Shown here: positions 24,097 to 36,295 of the stretch, in pieces
How positions within the stretch are numbered: position 1 is the first letter of the stretch
Layout of the letters: each line of letters begins with the position of its first letter
DNA from: Dissophora ornata
Taxonomy: Eukaryota; Mortierellomycota; Mortierellomycetes; Mortierellales; Mortierellaceae
Length of the DNA stretch: 58,235 bases
Assembly: GCA_025201705.1 (NCBI GenBank)
Contig: MU616627.1
Coordinates: 1 to 58,235, forward strand
Reading direction: 5' to 3'
Translations under genes and position numbers: made by a program
The notes under the pieces: model-generated
Told to the model about the DNA's origin: nothing
What the model saw: only the letters and a program-made list of their open reading frames with translations
Databases searched by the model: none

Positions 24097-25367
24097 ATGT
24101 CCTCAGCTGAGCAGTTCGTCAGGACGGAGTACCCCGTCATCGACTCGGATCCCCATTTCACCCGTGTTGTCAGTTACATGCGTGGCGCCGACCTTGCTGC
24201 CTGGGGTGGTTTGACCGCCAGTGGTCCCGCTATCATGCTTGCCTTGGGTAATAAGGCCGATCACCATCGACTATTTTATATCATCTCTTAAGGAAGTCGG
24301 GATTCTTGCACGGATAGAACACAGGGGGCGGCGAAAAAAAAGGCTGTTGGAGACTTCGGAATTCATATCCGAGGACGTGTCAAAGAGGCGGACTTGAGAG
24401 ATCAGGATCAAAAGCAGTTCTTTTTTTTTTTGGTTCAAGTCACTACAGGACTTCATGCTGATCCTAGCAATGAACGAAATGGAAGTGGTGTTTCGACCTC
24501 AAGCTCTACTTGCTCCAACACCGACCATGGCAGATCGCGCGTGGATGATATGATCGATCAGCTGGCGAAACAAGAGAAGAACACAATTGATACTGAACAA
24601 AGGATTCGGTGACCATATATTGGCTTTGGGGTCATGCCTTGAACGCTAATGCGACGTGTATCTGGATCAGCGGTGGCAAAGCAAGTCATCTTCTCAGGGA
24701 CCAATGACTTTTTCGCGTCAGAGACATCTGGAGAGTCGGCTAATACGAACGATTGAGTGCCGGACATGGATTAACCCGCATGCATTTGTCATTTGCTCAC
24801 ATTAGAGCGCATCCGCCCTGCTGCCGGGCCCAAAGGAATCAACTTTGCCTTGGGTGTCGCTACCGCTATGGGCTTCATGGGCGGTTTCCTCTTTTCGTAC
24901 CAGAAGTCGAGCCGTACGATTGCATTTCTGTTCCTGAACCTGACGTGAAACTGTTCCGCTCTGCATGAATTTACGATCACTAACAATCACATTTGTATTG
25001 CGAATTTAGTTCGTTTCTGGGGCTGGGAGGAGAACGCTAGGGAGCAGGCCAAGAACCGTGTGGAGATGGATGCGCGTGCTGCTGCTGGTCTCCCAGCCTA
25101 TGGTGAGCCGACAATGGATGAGGCTGCTCAGGCTACAGCTGCTAGAAACTCCAAGTACGCTGCCGTGAAGTTCTGTAAGTGGCTCGACCAATTGCTGCCA
25201 AGAGACTGAACACCATGAAAGTTGATGTTGTAACTGTTATCGTTGTACCCTGGATAACTCACACATTTCACTTGCGATCCCAAACCACTTTAGCTGCCAT
25301 CCCTTGGTTCAATACCACGAACCACAAATATCACGTCTCCGATACCACTGCCAAGAGCGAGAACTAG
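24097..25367 (+). CDS. NUXM: NADH:ubiquinone oxidoreductase 20.9-kDa (NUXM-type) subunit
   Basis: Exons 24097-24247, 24806-24913, 25010-25174 and 25294-25367 give 165 residues, all in phase. The sequence reads TEYPVIDSDPHFTRVVSYMR, two hydrophobic segments (DLAAWGGLTASGPAIMLAL and FALGVATAMGFMGGFLFSYQ), then RFWGWEENAREQAKNR. That is the pattern of the fungal complex I 20.9-kDa accessory subunit, an inner mitochondrial membrane protein. Length agrees with the family. Intron 1 (558 bp) is much longer than the other introns here. An AATAAA signal lies about 55 bases past the stop. The start is the first ATG of the conserved frame. Confidence 0.92.
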
Positions 25368-26021
25368 ATAACGTCCTGAGAACCCAAGCTGAACAACCCC
25401 AACTCCCACATAGATGCTTTCTGAATAAAACCATACGAGAAAAGTGACTGTTCGATGGTTGAAAGGGGGTTTTTTTTTTTTTTTTTTTGGTTCCTGTAAC
25501 TTGTAACTTGTAGAGAGAAGTGGCTCCGCCCCTTTTCACGTTTACTCCATCTCATTCTTAATTACAACTCACTGCATCCACCTCACAGTCCAGCAAATAT
25601 ATACCCGCAACTGAGTCCAAGAGCCCCTTCACTCCCACCCAGCGTGCATCCACATCAGCAATTCGCGATTTTGTCAACAACAACCAACCCCCAAGTGCGT
25701 GTATTATTGTACAGTATAATCCCCGCGACTCCTCGTCCACCCTGCCAGAACACCCACACCCCCTCTGCATTTCGCCAAGAAACAAGGTGAGCGTTCTTGA
25801 TGCAAGCATTTTAATGCAGCGTCCTTTTTTTCGACATCGAAGCGACGGTCGACGCTGAGATGTGTGCTTGTGTCCTACTGTGCCATTGAGGGAAGACACT
25901 GTACTAAACTGGAACGTGCCTGATGCTCATTTGTACACTACTCCCTACTGCCTGGCAGACTAGTTTCGACGAAAGACACACGCACACACACATCAAGGCC
26001 CATTCACACAAACATAGAACG
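25368..26021. other. Intergenic, terminator and Aurora kinase leader
   Basis: Contains the AATAAA of the NUXM gene (about 25421), a T20 run near 25469-25489, and a CA-rich leader just before the kinase ATG at 26022. No gene is seen. Confidence 0.5.
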
Positions 26022-27994
26022 ATGTCTCGGATATCAGCAGAAGGAACTAGGAAACCGCTCCTCAAACTCGATATGGACGGTGAAAACTTGCGCCAGGATA
26101 CATCCTCCACAACTGGACAACAACAACAATTTCACAGCAGTAATAATGGCCCTCGTTCTCTTTCGAGCACGACCCTGGCAGATAACTATTCATCCATCGT
26201 CCTGTCGAAAAATGGCGCTTCAACAATAACATCCACAGCATCGATCAACAATGTCAAGGCCGGTTCGAACACGTCCTTGGCAACAAATGCAACAACACGT
26301 ATTGGAGAGGGGGATACGAAACCATCAGCAACGGTTGCAAAATCTATACCTGGTATCTTTAGTAAGCTTATCAACAGCGTTGGGTCCGGAAACCCTATTG
26401 GCGGAAGTCGACATGCAAAGCTCGGAGGGCAGAGGATGCCGCCTTCATCGGTCACAGCCCATGTAGTGGGACTTGGAGGTGCCGTGGGGGGCTCGAAGGC
26501 GAATACTGTAGGGTCAGGGAACAACAATGGCAATGGCAGTATCGTCAGTGCCAACAGCAGTAATAATCACAACAGGAGTGGAAACAATGGAAATAACAAT
26601 AATAGCAATAGTAATAACAGCAGGAAGATGCTTCCGCCTGTTGGCGGATCGCCCCGCCAGCATCCGTACGGTCGATCGGTAGTGTTGTCAAGATCGGGAA
26701 CATCGGTCAACGGTGGACAGACGAACTACTCTCTTCAGATCAGGTATGAAAAGTCCGGAATGAAAAGGAAAAGTGGGCTATATTTTCTTTGCGCTATAGC
26801 GCGGGCATCAACAGCTTGATTGACCTTTTTTTTTTCCACTTGTTGATACTACACAGTCGAGCATTGATGCCACGAGAATGGTGCTTGGATGACTTTGAGC
26901 TGGCGCGACCGTTAGGAAAAGGGCAGTTCGGACGGGTGTATCTGATGCGGGAGCGACAGTCTGGATATGTGGTGGCGATGAAAGTGTTGTTAAAGTCAGA
27001 ACTCTTGAAGGTCAATATGGAGCATCAGCTGCGTCGCGAGATTGATATTCAATCGAACCTCAAGTAAGTCCTAAAGCAGGAGAAGAAAAAGTCGTTGCTT
27101 CTGTGACATTGCGGGGCTTTTCTTTTTCTTGCGTGAAGGTTAACCCATTGTCGGGGGGAGCGTAGGCACAAGCATATTTTGCGACTGGACACATTCTTTC
27201 ACGACGAGACGCGGGTGTATCTGGTGCTGGAGTATGCTCCACAAGGTGAGCTGTACAAGAAACTGAGGAAGATGGTCAAGTTTCCAGAGTGGCAAGCATC
27301 CAAGGTAGGCGGGTGCTGCTTTTTTTTTTACTGACAACAAGATGGGCACTTTCGGTACGGAGAAAGTCGACGCTAAACTGACAACGAGTGTACTGTCTTT
27401 CTAACTATCAACGCATAGTACATCTACGAGCTAGCGACAGCGCTTGCGTATCTACATCGGAAGCATGTGATCCATCGTGACATCAAGCCCGAGAACTTGC
27501 TTTTGGGGACTCATGGGGAACTGAAGATCTCTGATTTTGGTTGGTCAGTGCACGCGCCAAAGTCTCGCCGGACAACGATCTGCGGAACATTGGATTACCT
27601 TGCGCCGGAGATGGTAGAGGGTCGAGATCACTCGAATCAGGTGGATCTGTGGTCGTTGGGGGTGCTGTGCTATGAGTTTTTGGTGGGGACTCCACCGTTT
27701 GAGGTACTAGAGGAAGATGGGGGTCGGGAGTCGACGTATTTAAAGATTGCAAAGGTGGACCTGTATATCCCAGAGTCTGTCAGCAGCGAAGCCAAGGATC
27801 TGATTCTCAAGGTAAGAAGACTGACGAAGGAGAAGGAGCGTTTTTGATAGCAGGCTATGAGTCATGCTGCTGACATTCCCTTTGCGTTCTGTTTCTGGCG
27901 TCAGCTGCTGCAATACAAACCGGACCGGCGTCTGGCACTAGAGCGCGTGCTGCTTCATCCGTGGATCACTCGACACAACGGCCGGGGCTCTTGA
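26022..27994 (+). CDS. IPL1: Aurora-family serine/threonine kinase
   Basis: Five exons, 26022-26743, 26857-27063, 27166-27304, 27419-27811 and 27905-27994, give 516 residues. The first ~250 are Ser/Asn/Gly-rich and probably disordered, including a long Asn-rich stretch. The kinase domain begins at [19 protein letters not shown] (P-loop about 261), with lysine 283 (VVAMK), HRDIKPEN (catalytic Asp about 377), DFG at 395-397 and the Aurora-type activation loop RRTTICGT (Thr about 409), then LDYLAPEM. Aurora kinases (Ipl1/Ark1) act in the chromosomal passenger complex, correcting kinetochore attachments and driving cytokinesis; autophosphorylation of the loop threonine is expected. An INCENP-type activator would be encoded elsewhere. 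The N-terminal extension is longer than in Ipl1. Gene symbol by family, not by proven orthology. Confidence 0.93.
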
Positions 27995-28524
27995 ACCATG
28001 CGCATGAGTGTTAGACCTGTATAATAAACTGTCGCTGTGGTCTTGCTGAGGATAGAGCAAAAAAAGGCTCTTGGCGTTGTCGGTTTGCTGCATTGCTGCA
28101 TTGTTGGGTGCTTGTTGGGGGCTAGGTTGGGACTGGCCAAAAAGCCAAGAGCTGTCCATATCAGGCAACGTCCTGTGCACAGTGTGCAGTTGGTCGGCTG
28201 CTGTGACTTGTCCTGCATCTGTCGCTGCTGCAATTCGTCGAATTCTCCACAAAGGAAACACTACATGCGGTGCACAAAAAAGGAAGCCAAGGAGGGAAGG
28301 ACGTAACGCCCTCGCATTCATTCGCTCATTCCAGCTCACTCTTGACCACCACCGACCTCTTTCTTTCTTTTTCTCCTCTTTCTTTAGAAGAAGCCTTTCC
28401 ACACACGTCCTGTCTTTACTCCACACCCTTGTTATATACATATTCTTTTTTTATTTTATTTTTTGGCATTTCGCTCCTCCAAGCAAGCGCTGGTTCTGTT
28501 AGTTCCGTTGTCCTCAACCTAACT
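27995..28524. other. Intergenic region before the ABCG gene
   Basis: An AATAAA lies ~25 bases past the kinase stop. The ABCG side has pyrimidine-rich leader sequence (28340-28400, 28445-28470). No gene is seen. Confidence 0.5.
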
Positions 28525-31500
28525 ATGTGGCACCCTAGCAGCAGCAGCAGCAACAAAGGCAGACTGCTGGCCTTGGCAGTCGTGCTCTGCTCCATCGCCG
28601 TCTCCGCAACACCATCCTCCTCCTACGGCCATCCAGATATCATGCAGGACGACAGTGACACCATGGGCAGCATCATTGGTGGCAATATTGGCAACAACGT
28701 GGTGTTCGCACCCGTGGGCGGAGAGATGTCACTGGCAAGTCCACTGCTGGCGACGATGATGGCGGTGCCTCGCAGGCCCGAGGACTGTCCACCTTGCTTC
28801 AACTGTCTGTTGGACGCATTCCCGTGTTCGCACTTTGCGCCGTGCAACAGTTATGACGGTCGATGCAGCTGTCCACCTGGTTTCGCAGGCGACAACTGTT
28901 CTGTGCCAGGTAAAAAAAAAAAAGAAGGGAGACAGTTGTCAATGACTACATGAAGGAAAGGATGGTAGAGGGTATTAGGCAACTACTGGTGCTGCACAGG
29001 CAGTTGCCGCTTTTTTTTTCGTGATACTGGCTGCGTTTGCGTGGACTCTGCGCTTATTCTTAAGAAAGATAGAGGAAGGGGATTGTTACAGAAGGTTTCG
29101 ATCACAGGGGGAGATGGTCGCGATCGTTCTGCGATCGTCCTATTTTTTTGGGAAAGACAGTGTTAACTGGAACGCTTTTTTTTTTTTATCAGGAACCCTC
29201 TGCATTCTTTTTTTTTTTTCAGTTATCCCTTTGACCTGGCTTTTTGTTGGTGACATGTGTGCTGCAGACGAGATCGTGACCCGTCATCAATATCGTCATC
29301 CTGGTCACCACCATGATGTCTTTTGTGTGTGCGCGTGTATACCTCCTGGAAATCTAATCATGTGTTACATGTCTCCCTCTCTCTCCTATTTGTGCGCCGG
29401 TCTGCTGACACCGTCCCTTGAATGTTAATAGTTTGTGGCGCCTTGTCCGATGGCAAAGATCGACCTCAACGCGACGAGGACCAGAAATGTCAGTGCAAGG
29501 ACGGATGGTCCGGTATCAACTGCAATGGTAAGGACATCTGATCTTGTGTATGCTGAATGACGACACCAGAGTGTGCTCTTGTGCAAAGCTGCAACAGCAA
29601 CAGTTCTAGGCTCTTCCTCTTCTGACATGGTTTTTTTTCTTTGTTGTCGTTGTTGGCTGCTTACTTGGGATGAATGATCATAGTGTGCGCGGCCGACAAT
29701 GTGTGCGACTCGCTGGTCCAGACCGGCAAGAACGGAACTTGTTATACTGGAGGACTCACAGTTGTCGAAAACTTTCAGCAGTGCGATGTCACCAGTAAGT
29801 TATTAACACGGCAAATTTTGTATTGCGATCACACATTGTTGAGCAATTAGAATCCTGACCCGTGCCACTCTTTTTTCTTTCTTTCCTTCTCTTGGCTTTC
29901 GTGAGAATAGATCGCAAGATTCTGGACACGCTGGGACCGGACCAACCGCCCGCGATCACATTCTCCTGCAACCAACAGAACAAGACTTGTGATTTCCAGT
30001 TCTGGGTCGACCAAGTCGAGTCGTTCTACTGCCACCTAGACGAATGTACCTTTGCTCAGGATGTTCAATACGACAAAACTCTAACGAACTACAAATGTCC
30101 CAACATCAAATGCTCCTGTATCCCGGATCGAATGCTCTGTGGCAAGGACGGTAGTGTCAACATTGATGATTTCCTCGAGGAGGAGATTACAGGACCGGCC
30201 GAATTTGTTTGTTCATCCGAGGATAACAAGTGCACGTTCGAGGAGCCTGCCATGAACGATTTGATCATGACCATGTTTGGAGACCCTGCCATCTATCTTA
30301 ATTGTCACAGCGGTGAGTGTTTGCATTATACACAAGTACCCGGGTTTTCGAGACCACCCCGACCGGATTATACGATGGCGATCATCTTGTCGGTCGGAGG
30401 CGTGTTTGCGTTCTTGATCGGGTTGGGCATCGCAGTGTGGTATCTGGCCAGGAAGAGTAGTTCTTCTGGAGATGGTTATATCTCATTGCCGGATGACGAG
30501 GCTGCCAAGTTGATGGCTGAGCATATTCCAGCAACGTTGATGTTTAAACAAATGAGCTACACGGTTGGAGGAAAGGAGGTCTTGAGGGACGTGAGTGGGT
30601 TGGTCCGACCGGGCCAGGTTATGGCTATCATGGGTGCGAGTGGTGCAGGAAAGACCAGTCTGTTGGATATCTTGGCGCGACGAAACAAGTCTGGAAACAT
30701 TGAGGGACACATTTATGTGAACGGACGGACTGTCTCGAACCAGGAGTACAAGCGTGTCGTCGGGTAAGTTGTGGAAAAGATTCACTCGTCCCTGAAGAAG
30801 AGGCATACGACACGAAAATGCTGAACGTATTGCATGTTTGGCATGAATATAGATATGTGGATCAAGAGGATACATTGATGCCAACGCTCACTGTATACGA
30901 GACAATCTTGTACTCGGCCTTGCTCCGTCTGCCTCGCGACATGTCCTACGATGCAAAACGCTACCGTGTTATGGAAACCATGTCCGAACTCGGCATCCTC
31001 GGAATCAAGGACATGCGTATCGGTGCCAGTGGTCAACGCTCCATTTCTGGCGGTGAGAAGCGTCGTGTCTCCATCGCCTGCGAACTCGTCACTTCGCCCT
31101 CTATTCTCTTCCTGGACGAGCCTACGTCCGGTCTCGATTCTTACAATGCCTACAACGTAGTCGAGTGTCTTGTGACGCTCGCCAGGAACTATAACCGAAC
31201 GGTCATCTGCACGATTCACCAACCCCGAAGCAACATTTTTGCACAATTTGATCAGTTGGTTCTCATGGCGAAGGGCCACTTGGTTTACTCGGGAGAGACG
31301 ATGCTCTTGAACGCTCATCTCAAGAGTTTGGGACACCCTTGTCCTGAGGGTTATAACATGGCGGATTATATGCTGGACTTGACCATGTTCACCGGTAAGT
31401 CTGCCAACAGGAATGGCAGAGCTCCACGTGAAAATGGAGGATTGGAGGGCTATTCGCAGCGACGCGCTGGACAGCCTGGACAGGTAGATGATCTACTTGA

Positions 31501-33038
31501 TACACCCGCAACTGCTGTTTCTGGAACAGCCGCACCAGCTTTGGGACCTGACGGTTTGCCGCTGTTTGGGCGCGCATCGAGTATGGCAGACGATACGCGT
31601 CAATGGGCAAGCGAACTGGACTCGAGAGAACATGAAAGGCCCAGGATTGGTGGTAGTGGAATCGAGAACACGTCCATTGGTATTGACCCACCTTCGGGCT
31701 CAAATGATACAGAGGGCGCACGACTCACTCCTGAAGAGGAGGCTGTCGCGAATGCTCATCTGGAGTCGCTTGTTGAGGGATTCAAGCAAAGCTCAATTCT
31801 GGCAGAGGTTGAACAAGACATTGACACAGCTGTCCAGGCTGCCGCTGTCCCCAACGGCAACAATGGGCGAACCACCCCATCATCTCGAACAAGTCAACAG
31901 TCGCCTCAGCAACCACCTTCTGAAAAGGCCGTCGCCACCTATCGTCGCGCGTCTTGGTGGAGCCAGTTCAAGATCTTGGCAGACCGAACCCTGAAGAACA
32001 TTTACCGTGATCCCATGTTGATGTTCTCACACTACGTCATGTCTATCTTCTTGGGTCTTCTCTGTGGCGCCCTCTTCTTCAAGGTCACGAACGACATCCC
32101 GGGATTCCAGAACCGCATGGGTGTCTTCTTTTTCATGTGTGCGTTGTTTGGATTCTCGTGCCTCTCCATCTTGCCATCCTTCTCGCATGAGCGGATTTTG
32201 TTTGTTCGGGAACGTGCAAATGGGTATTATTCGCCCTTTACGTATTTTGTAACCAAGGTCTTGTTTGATATCGTGCCATTGCGAGTGATCCCTCCCATGT
32301 TGATGGGCTTGATTATTTACAACATGGTTGGATTGGTGGAGGGTTGGAAGGAGTTTGGCAAGTTCTTCTTGGTGCTAGTGCTATTCAACTTCACGGCGTC
32401 CGGCATTTGCCTGATGATTGGAATCATGTTCGAGGCCGTCGGCGTTGCGAACTTGATGAGTAGCTTGATCATGTTGTTCTCGATGCTGTTCGGAGGACTC
32501 TTGCTGAACAAGGGTAAGTTCTCGTTTTTACTGACAAACAAACAAACAAACAAACATGCGCGCAAGGGGGTTTCTGTTTAGAACACATCAGATCTAGTAC
32601 AACAAGCTCACAGAGTTGGTTCTTTTTTTCCGATTATTAGAATCCATCCCGGAACAGTTGTCGTGGTTGCAAAAGCTGTCGTTCTTCAATTTTGCATTCG
32701 AAGCCCTGCTCGTCAACGAGATTACGTTCTTGCAGCTTATCCAAAAAGAGTATGGACTCGAGATCGATGTAAGTCCTTCCTGCTCCCTCTTCTGTCTCTC
32801 TTTTTTTATTTTTCGCTTCTAAAAACCACAGCTCATGTCTTTGATTCAAATCTTTAACATTTCTCGTCTCTTTGCCTTTTTATTTTCTTCACAGGTGCCT
32901 GGTGCAGTCATCTTGTCGACATTCGGATTCAACTCGGGCGCATACTGGACAGACGTCCGAAACTTGGGAATCATGGCCGCAAGCTTCTTCGCCGTTGCCT
33001 TTATCTGGCTTCAATTTAGAGTGAACGAGAGACGATAA
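28525..33038 (+). CDS. ADP1: ABCG transporter with EGF-like extracellular modules, Adp1-like
   Basis: Seven exons, 28525-28909, 29432-29527, 29684-29794, 29911-30763, 30853-32513, 32641-32768 and 32895-33038, give 1125 residues. A signal peptide ([15 protein letters not shown]) leads into cysteine-rich EGF-like modules ([24 protein letters not shown]). One membrane segment (about 354-377) precedes the cytosolic ABC domain: [12 protein letters not shown] (about 438), [15 protein letters not shown] (about 546), [13 protein letters not shown] (about 566). A Ser/Gln-rich linker is followed by the ABC2 membrane domain from about residue 855 ([16 protein letters not shown]). This order, with an extracellular Cys-rich region before a White-type half transporter, matches yeast Adp1 (1049 residues), whose substrate is not established. 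The exons fit the protein modules: introns fall between the EGF-like repeats. Intron 5 holds a short AAAC repeat. Confidence 0.92.
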
Positions 33039-33303
33039 TCATTTATGTCAAGCTGTCGTAGTAGTTTGCCGTTGTTCAGTCGCGTCCTCCGTCCTCTCTT
33101 TCTTTTTCTTTCTTTTTTTTTTTGAATGAAATATTGTAATTTAAAATCTAGAATCAAGGGTGCTGGAGAAAGCGATTTTTTTTATTGAAGTATTGAAGTG
33201 TTAAAGCATTGATATTGATATTGATGACAAAGAAAAAGAACCTGAGCAATGGTCAAGCCTTGCATGGGTGGGGGTTTGCTTGAGCAACAAGAATGATAAT
33301 ATT

Positions 33304-35071
33304 TCACGCTTGAGGATGGTCGTGACTCTGGGTCTGATCATCATGATCATCCTCACAGTTCTTGAATTCCACATGACGGCGCAACTCATCTCGCTTCGAA
33401 AAGGCTTTACTGCACTTCTGACAGCTGAAGATGTTGGTCACGCCATGGATCGAGATCTGATGGCGCTGTAGATCATTCTTGCGTGTAAACGACTTTTTGC
33501 ACCCTTGTTCAGGGCACGCAAACAGTCGGGCCTTGCTCCGATCATGAGTCCGCTCATGAGTGTTCAGGTTGAAGAGACGGGAAAAGGCCCGGCCGCACTG
33601 AGAACAGGCAAATTGGCGTGGAGGGGACTCGAGGTCCACACCGTCTTGCTTGATCTCGTCCGACTTTCGCTTCAGTGGGTTGGTCGTCGTAGTTGTCGTG
33701 TCGATCATCTGCAAAGGCAATTGCTGCTGTTGAAACTGTTGAAGCTGCTGAAGTTGCTGTTGGCTGTACAGAGTGAGCAAGAGACCTAGATCCAGCTGTG
33801 GCGAAGTAACAGCGACGGGGAGCATGGGGGAAGACTGCAACGCAAATGTACCAGTGTTGCCGGTAGCGTCGTTGATGCAGGTGAGGTTGTTGTTAAAAAA
33901 GTCGAACGAGAGGTTCTGGGGCAGTTGGGTCAAGGTCCAGTCCAAGGGCATCTGGGGACTGGACGTCACTGTGGATGTAGGAGAGGCCGATTCCATCAAA
34001 GGAGAGAGATCGACATCGGAGAAAAGACTTCCGAAGGCTTCCGAGGAATCGCTGGAAACAGGCGACATCAGCGTGCTGACAGTTGAAGGTTGAGTGTTCA
34101 TACTGGCTGCTGCTGCTGCGACGAGCTGCAATGCGAGTTCATCGGTCTCGATCTCCTGTTTGAACTACAGAAATCAAACCAGGCGATCAGTCTTCCTGGC
34201 ACCCCGTATTACACAATGCGGCACATAAAAAAAAACTTGGAAGCGAACATACCTTTAAATCGACATGGGATGGCGAGGTAAGCGAGGTCGTCACAGGGGT
34301 CGATAAGGTCGAGATAGGGCTTGGAGGAGCGATATCATCAAAGAGGACAAAGTCGAGCAAGGCGGTTTCGGCTTGAAGACGGGCATTGAGCTGGCTGGGG
34401 TCCTGGGCGGTACAACCATCGTAGTCAGACAGAGTTGTCAAGGCTGCGGAATGGGGTAAGGTCAGGTCCAGGCTCAGGTTCAGATCCGAACCCGAAGCAG
34501 CAGAGGAGACGACGCCAACATTAGAGTCGGCGGCGGTCCAGAGCTGCTCGAGGCTGGTCATGTCCAAGTCTTCAGAGGCCACACGGTCAAACAGAGGGGT
34601 CTGATTGGGGGTTTGGTCCGGCGTGTCAAGATAGGGCGTAAACGGCGTATTGAAGGCAGAGGCGCAAACCTCATCAAAGAGCGAGAGCTGGTCGAAACCA
34701 GACGCATCGCCCTGGTGCAAGGTTGCTGGCACAGAGGAAGCAGAGGCAGAGGCAGAGGCAGATGGAGCCTTGGATGAACTGAGGGTGTTAAACCAACCAA
34801 GATCATCTAGACTTAACAAAGGCTCAGACAGTTCGGAGACCTCACACACGGTGAGGGCTCTGGGATGGCCGTGGCCAACTTCATCCTTGGGCGGCGGATA
34901 GCGTAGCAACTCATGATGATCGGTTAGTGGGGGGTTAACGGTTTTGGTGGGGGGGATAGGAATAAAAGGCTGAATAAAAGAGGTCGGTGGTGGCGACGGG
35001 TTAATAGATAAAAGAGTGGGGTCTGGTGGAGTGTTAATAATTGGATAAATAGAGTCGTCAAAAATGAACAT
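33304..35071 (-). CDS. C2H2 zinc-finger transcription factor
   Basis: Exon 1, 35071-34253, and exon 2, 34164-33304, join in phase to 559 residues. Three fingers sit near the C-terminus: FACSQCGRAFSRLFNLNTH, then FACPEQGCKKSFTRKNDLQR, then FSCQKCSKAFSKRDELRR, the last ending in Cys (CCHC) instead of His. The N-terminal part is acidic, Ser/Pro/Thr-rich with hydrophobic patches such as LSLDDLGWF and LLDFVLFDDI that look like activation domains. A polyglutamine patch precedes the fingers. It is probably a DNA-binding activator; no target can be named. The start is the first ATG of the open frame (CMFIFDDSIY); the frame is open further upstream without an ATG, so an extra 5' exon cannot be excluded. 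Confidence 0.85.
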
Positions 35072-36295
35072 GCACAGGTCGGCGAAAGAAGCTTGGTTGT
35101 GGTGTTCAGGCGTTGACAGCAAGATGAACGGTGGGGTGATGAAAAGGGTGTGTTGTCGAAGCGAGATCGGAGGGGGGGATCAAGGACGATAACTACAAAG
35201 ACAGGAGTTTGTTCCGAAGCGAAGAGGGCTTGAACAAACTAGGAGGACGAGGAATACGAGGAACAAAGTCCACGGGGTTTCGATATGCTGGGAGGGATAT
35301 CGAAAGGAAATGGGCCTGAAGACTGCAGGCGTATTGATGGCTGCGGGGGGAGGATGAAAAAGATTGCGCTTGCTTGGGTTCGCTTGGGGCTGCGTTTGGT
35401 GGTCGCAGCTGGCTGGCTTGGGGTTTGGCTGTGCTTGGCTTGGTCTGGTACCGCTGTGAGATGCAGGATGTTCTGCAAATGCGATACTACGGGTAAGTTT
35501 GTCTTTTTTTGGGTTGGTTGCTGGGGGGCGGGGAGGGGGGGGGAAGAAGTGTACAGTCGTGCTCTATGCTCGGCGAATACGGCGGAAAGGGACTGGAGAA
35601 CTGGGGTTTCTTTGTAAAAAAGAAGGGCAGACAAATGATCCGTCTTATAGGATTAAGTGTCTGTGTTGGGTTGGCTGAAGAACAATAAGGGATGATGGGT
35701 CGCGAAAGAGGCCAGGATCAGATGATGATGGCGGTGGGTGGGGATACACGATGGGAGGTGTAGGGAAGAAAGAGAGCAGAGCAGCTGCCGATGTGACATA
35801 TGCTGCCGAATGGGACCCTTAATTGGACAAACGGCTGTTTTTCGGCAGACACACGGCGTGTGTTTCTTCTGTTGAGCGTTTGTTTATTTCGAGGATTGCG
35901 GAATAGACGCATAGACGCAGTCCATCCCTGACTGTGCTCTGCTGCAATAGCCAGGGGTCAGTGCAGCGACAATGCCCAGTGCACCATGACGACAACACTC
36001 CAGACTACACACCCTCCAGACGGACCAGCTACTCAAGAGTCCTCCTCGGCAACCGGTTCGTTTTCAGCCTGAGTTTGAAAGAAATGCCGAGGACGGACAA
36101 CGACACCATGACGCCTCTCAAATAAAGAGCCGACGGTTTGATTGGCCGTCCGGTCTAGGCGCGAGCCGTGAGCCCTTGGCATTTTTCCCATGTGCCACTG
36201 GCAATCTGTGTCTATGCAGTGTGCAAGAAAACCAAGGCATCGATTGACGCAAATCAAGGGATAGCTCTCAATGCGTCACCATTTGTTACGTACAC
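35072..36295. other. Intergenic region between zinc-finger gene and F-box pseudogene
   Basis: Minus-strand leader and promoter of the zinc-finger gene, G-rich on the plus strand (35160-35180, 35520-35550). Open frames here are short and compositionally biased; none is supportable as a gene. Confidence 0.45.
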
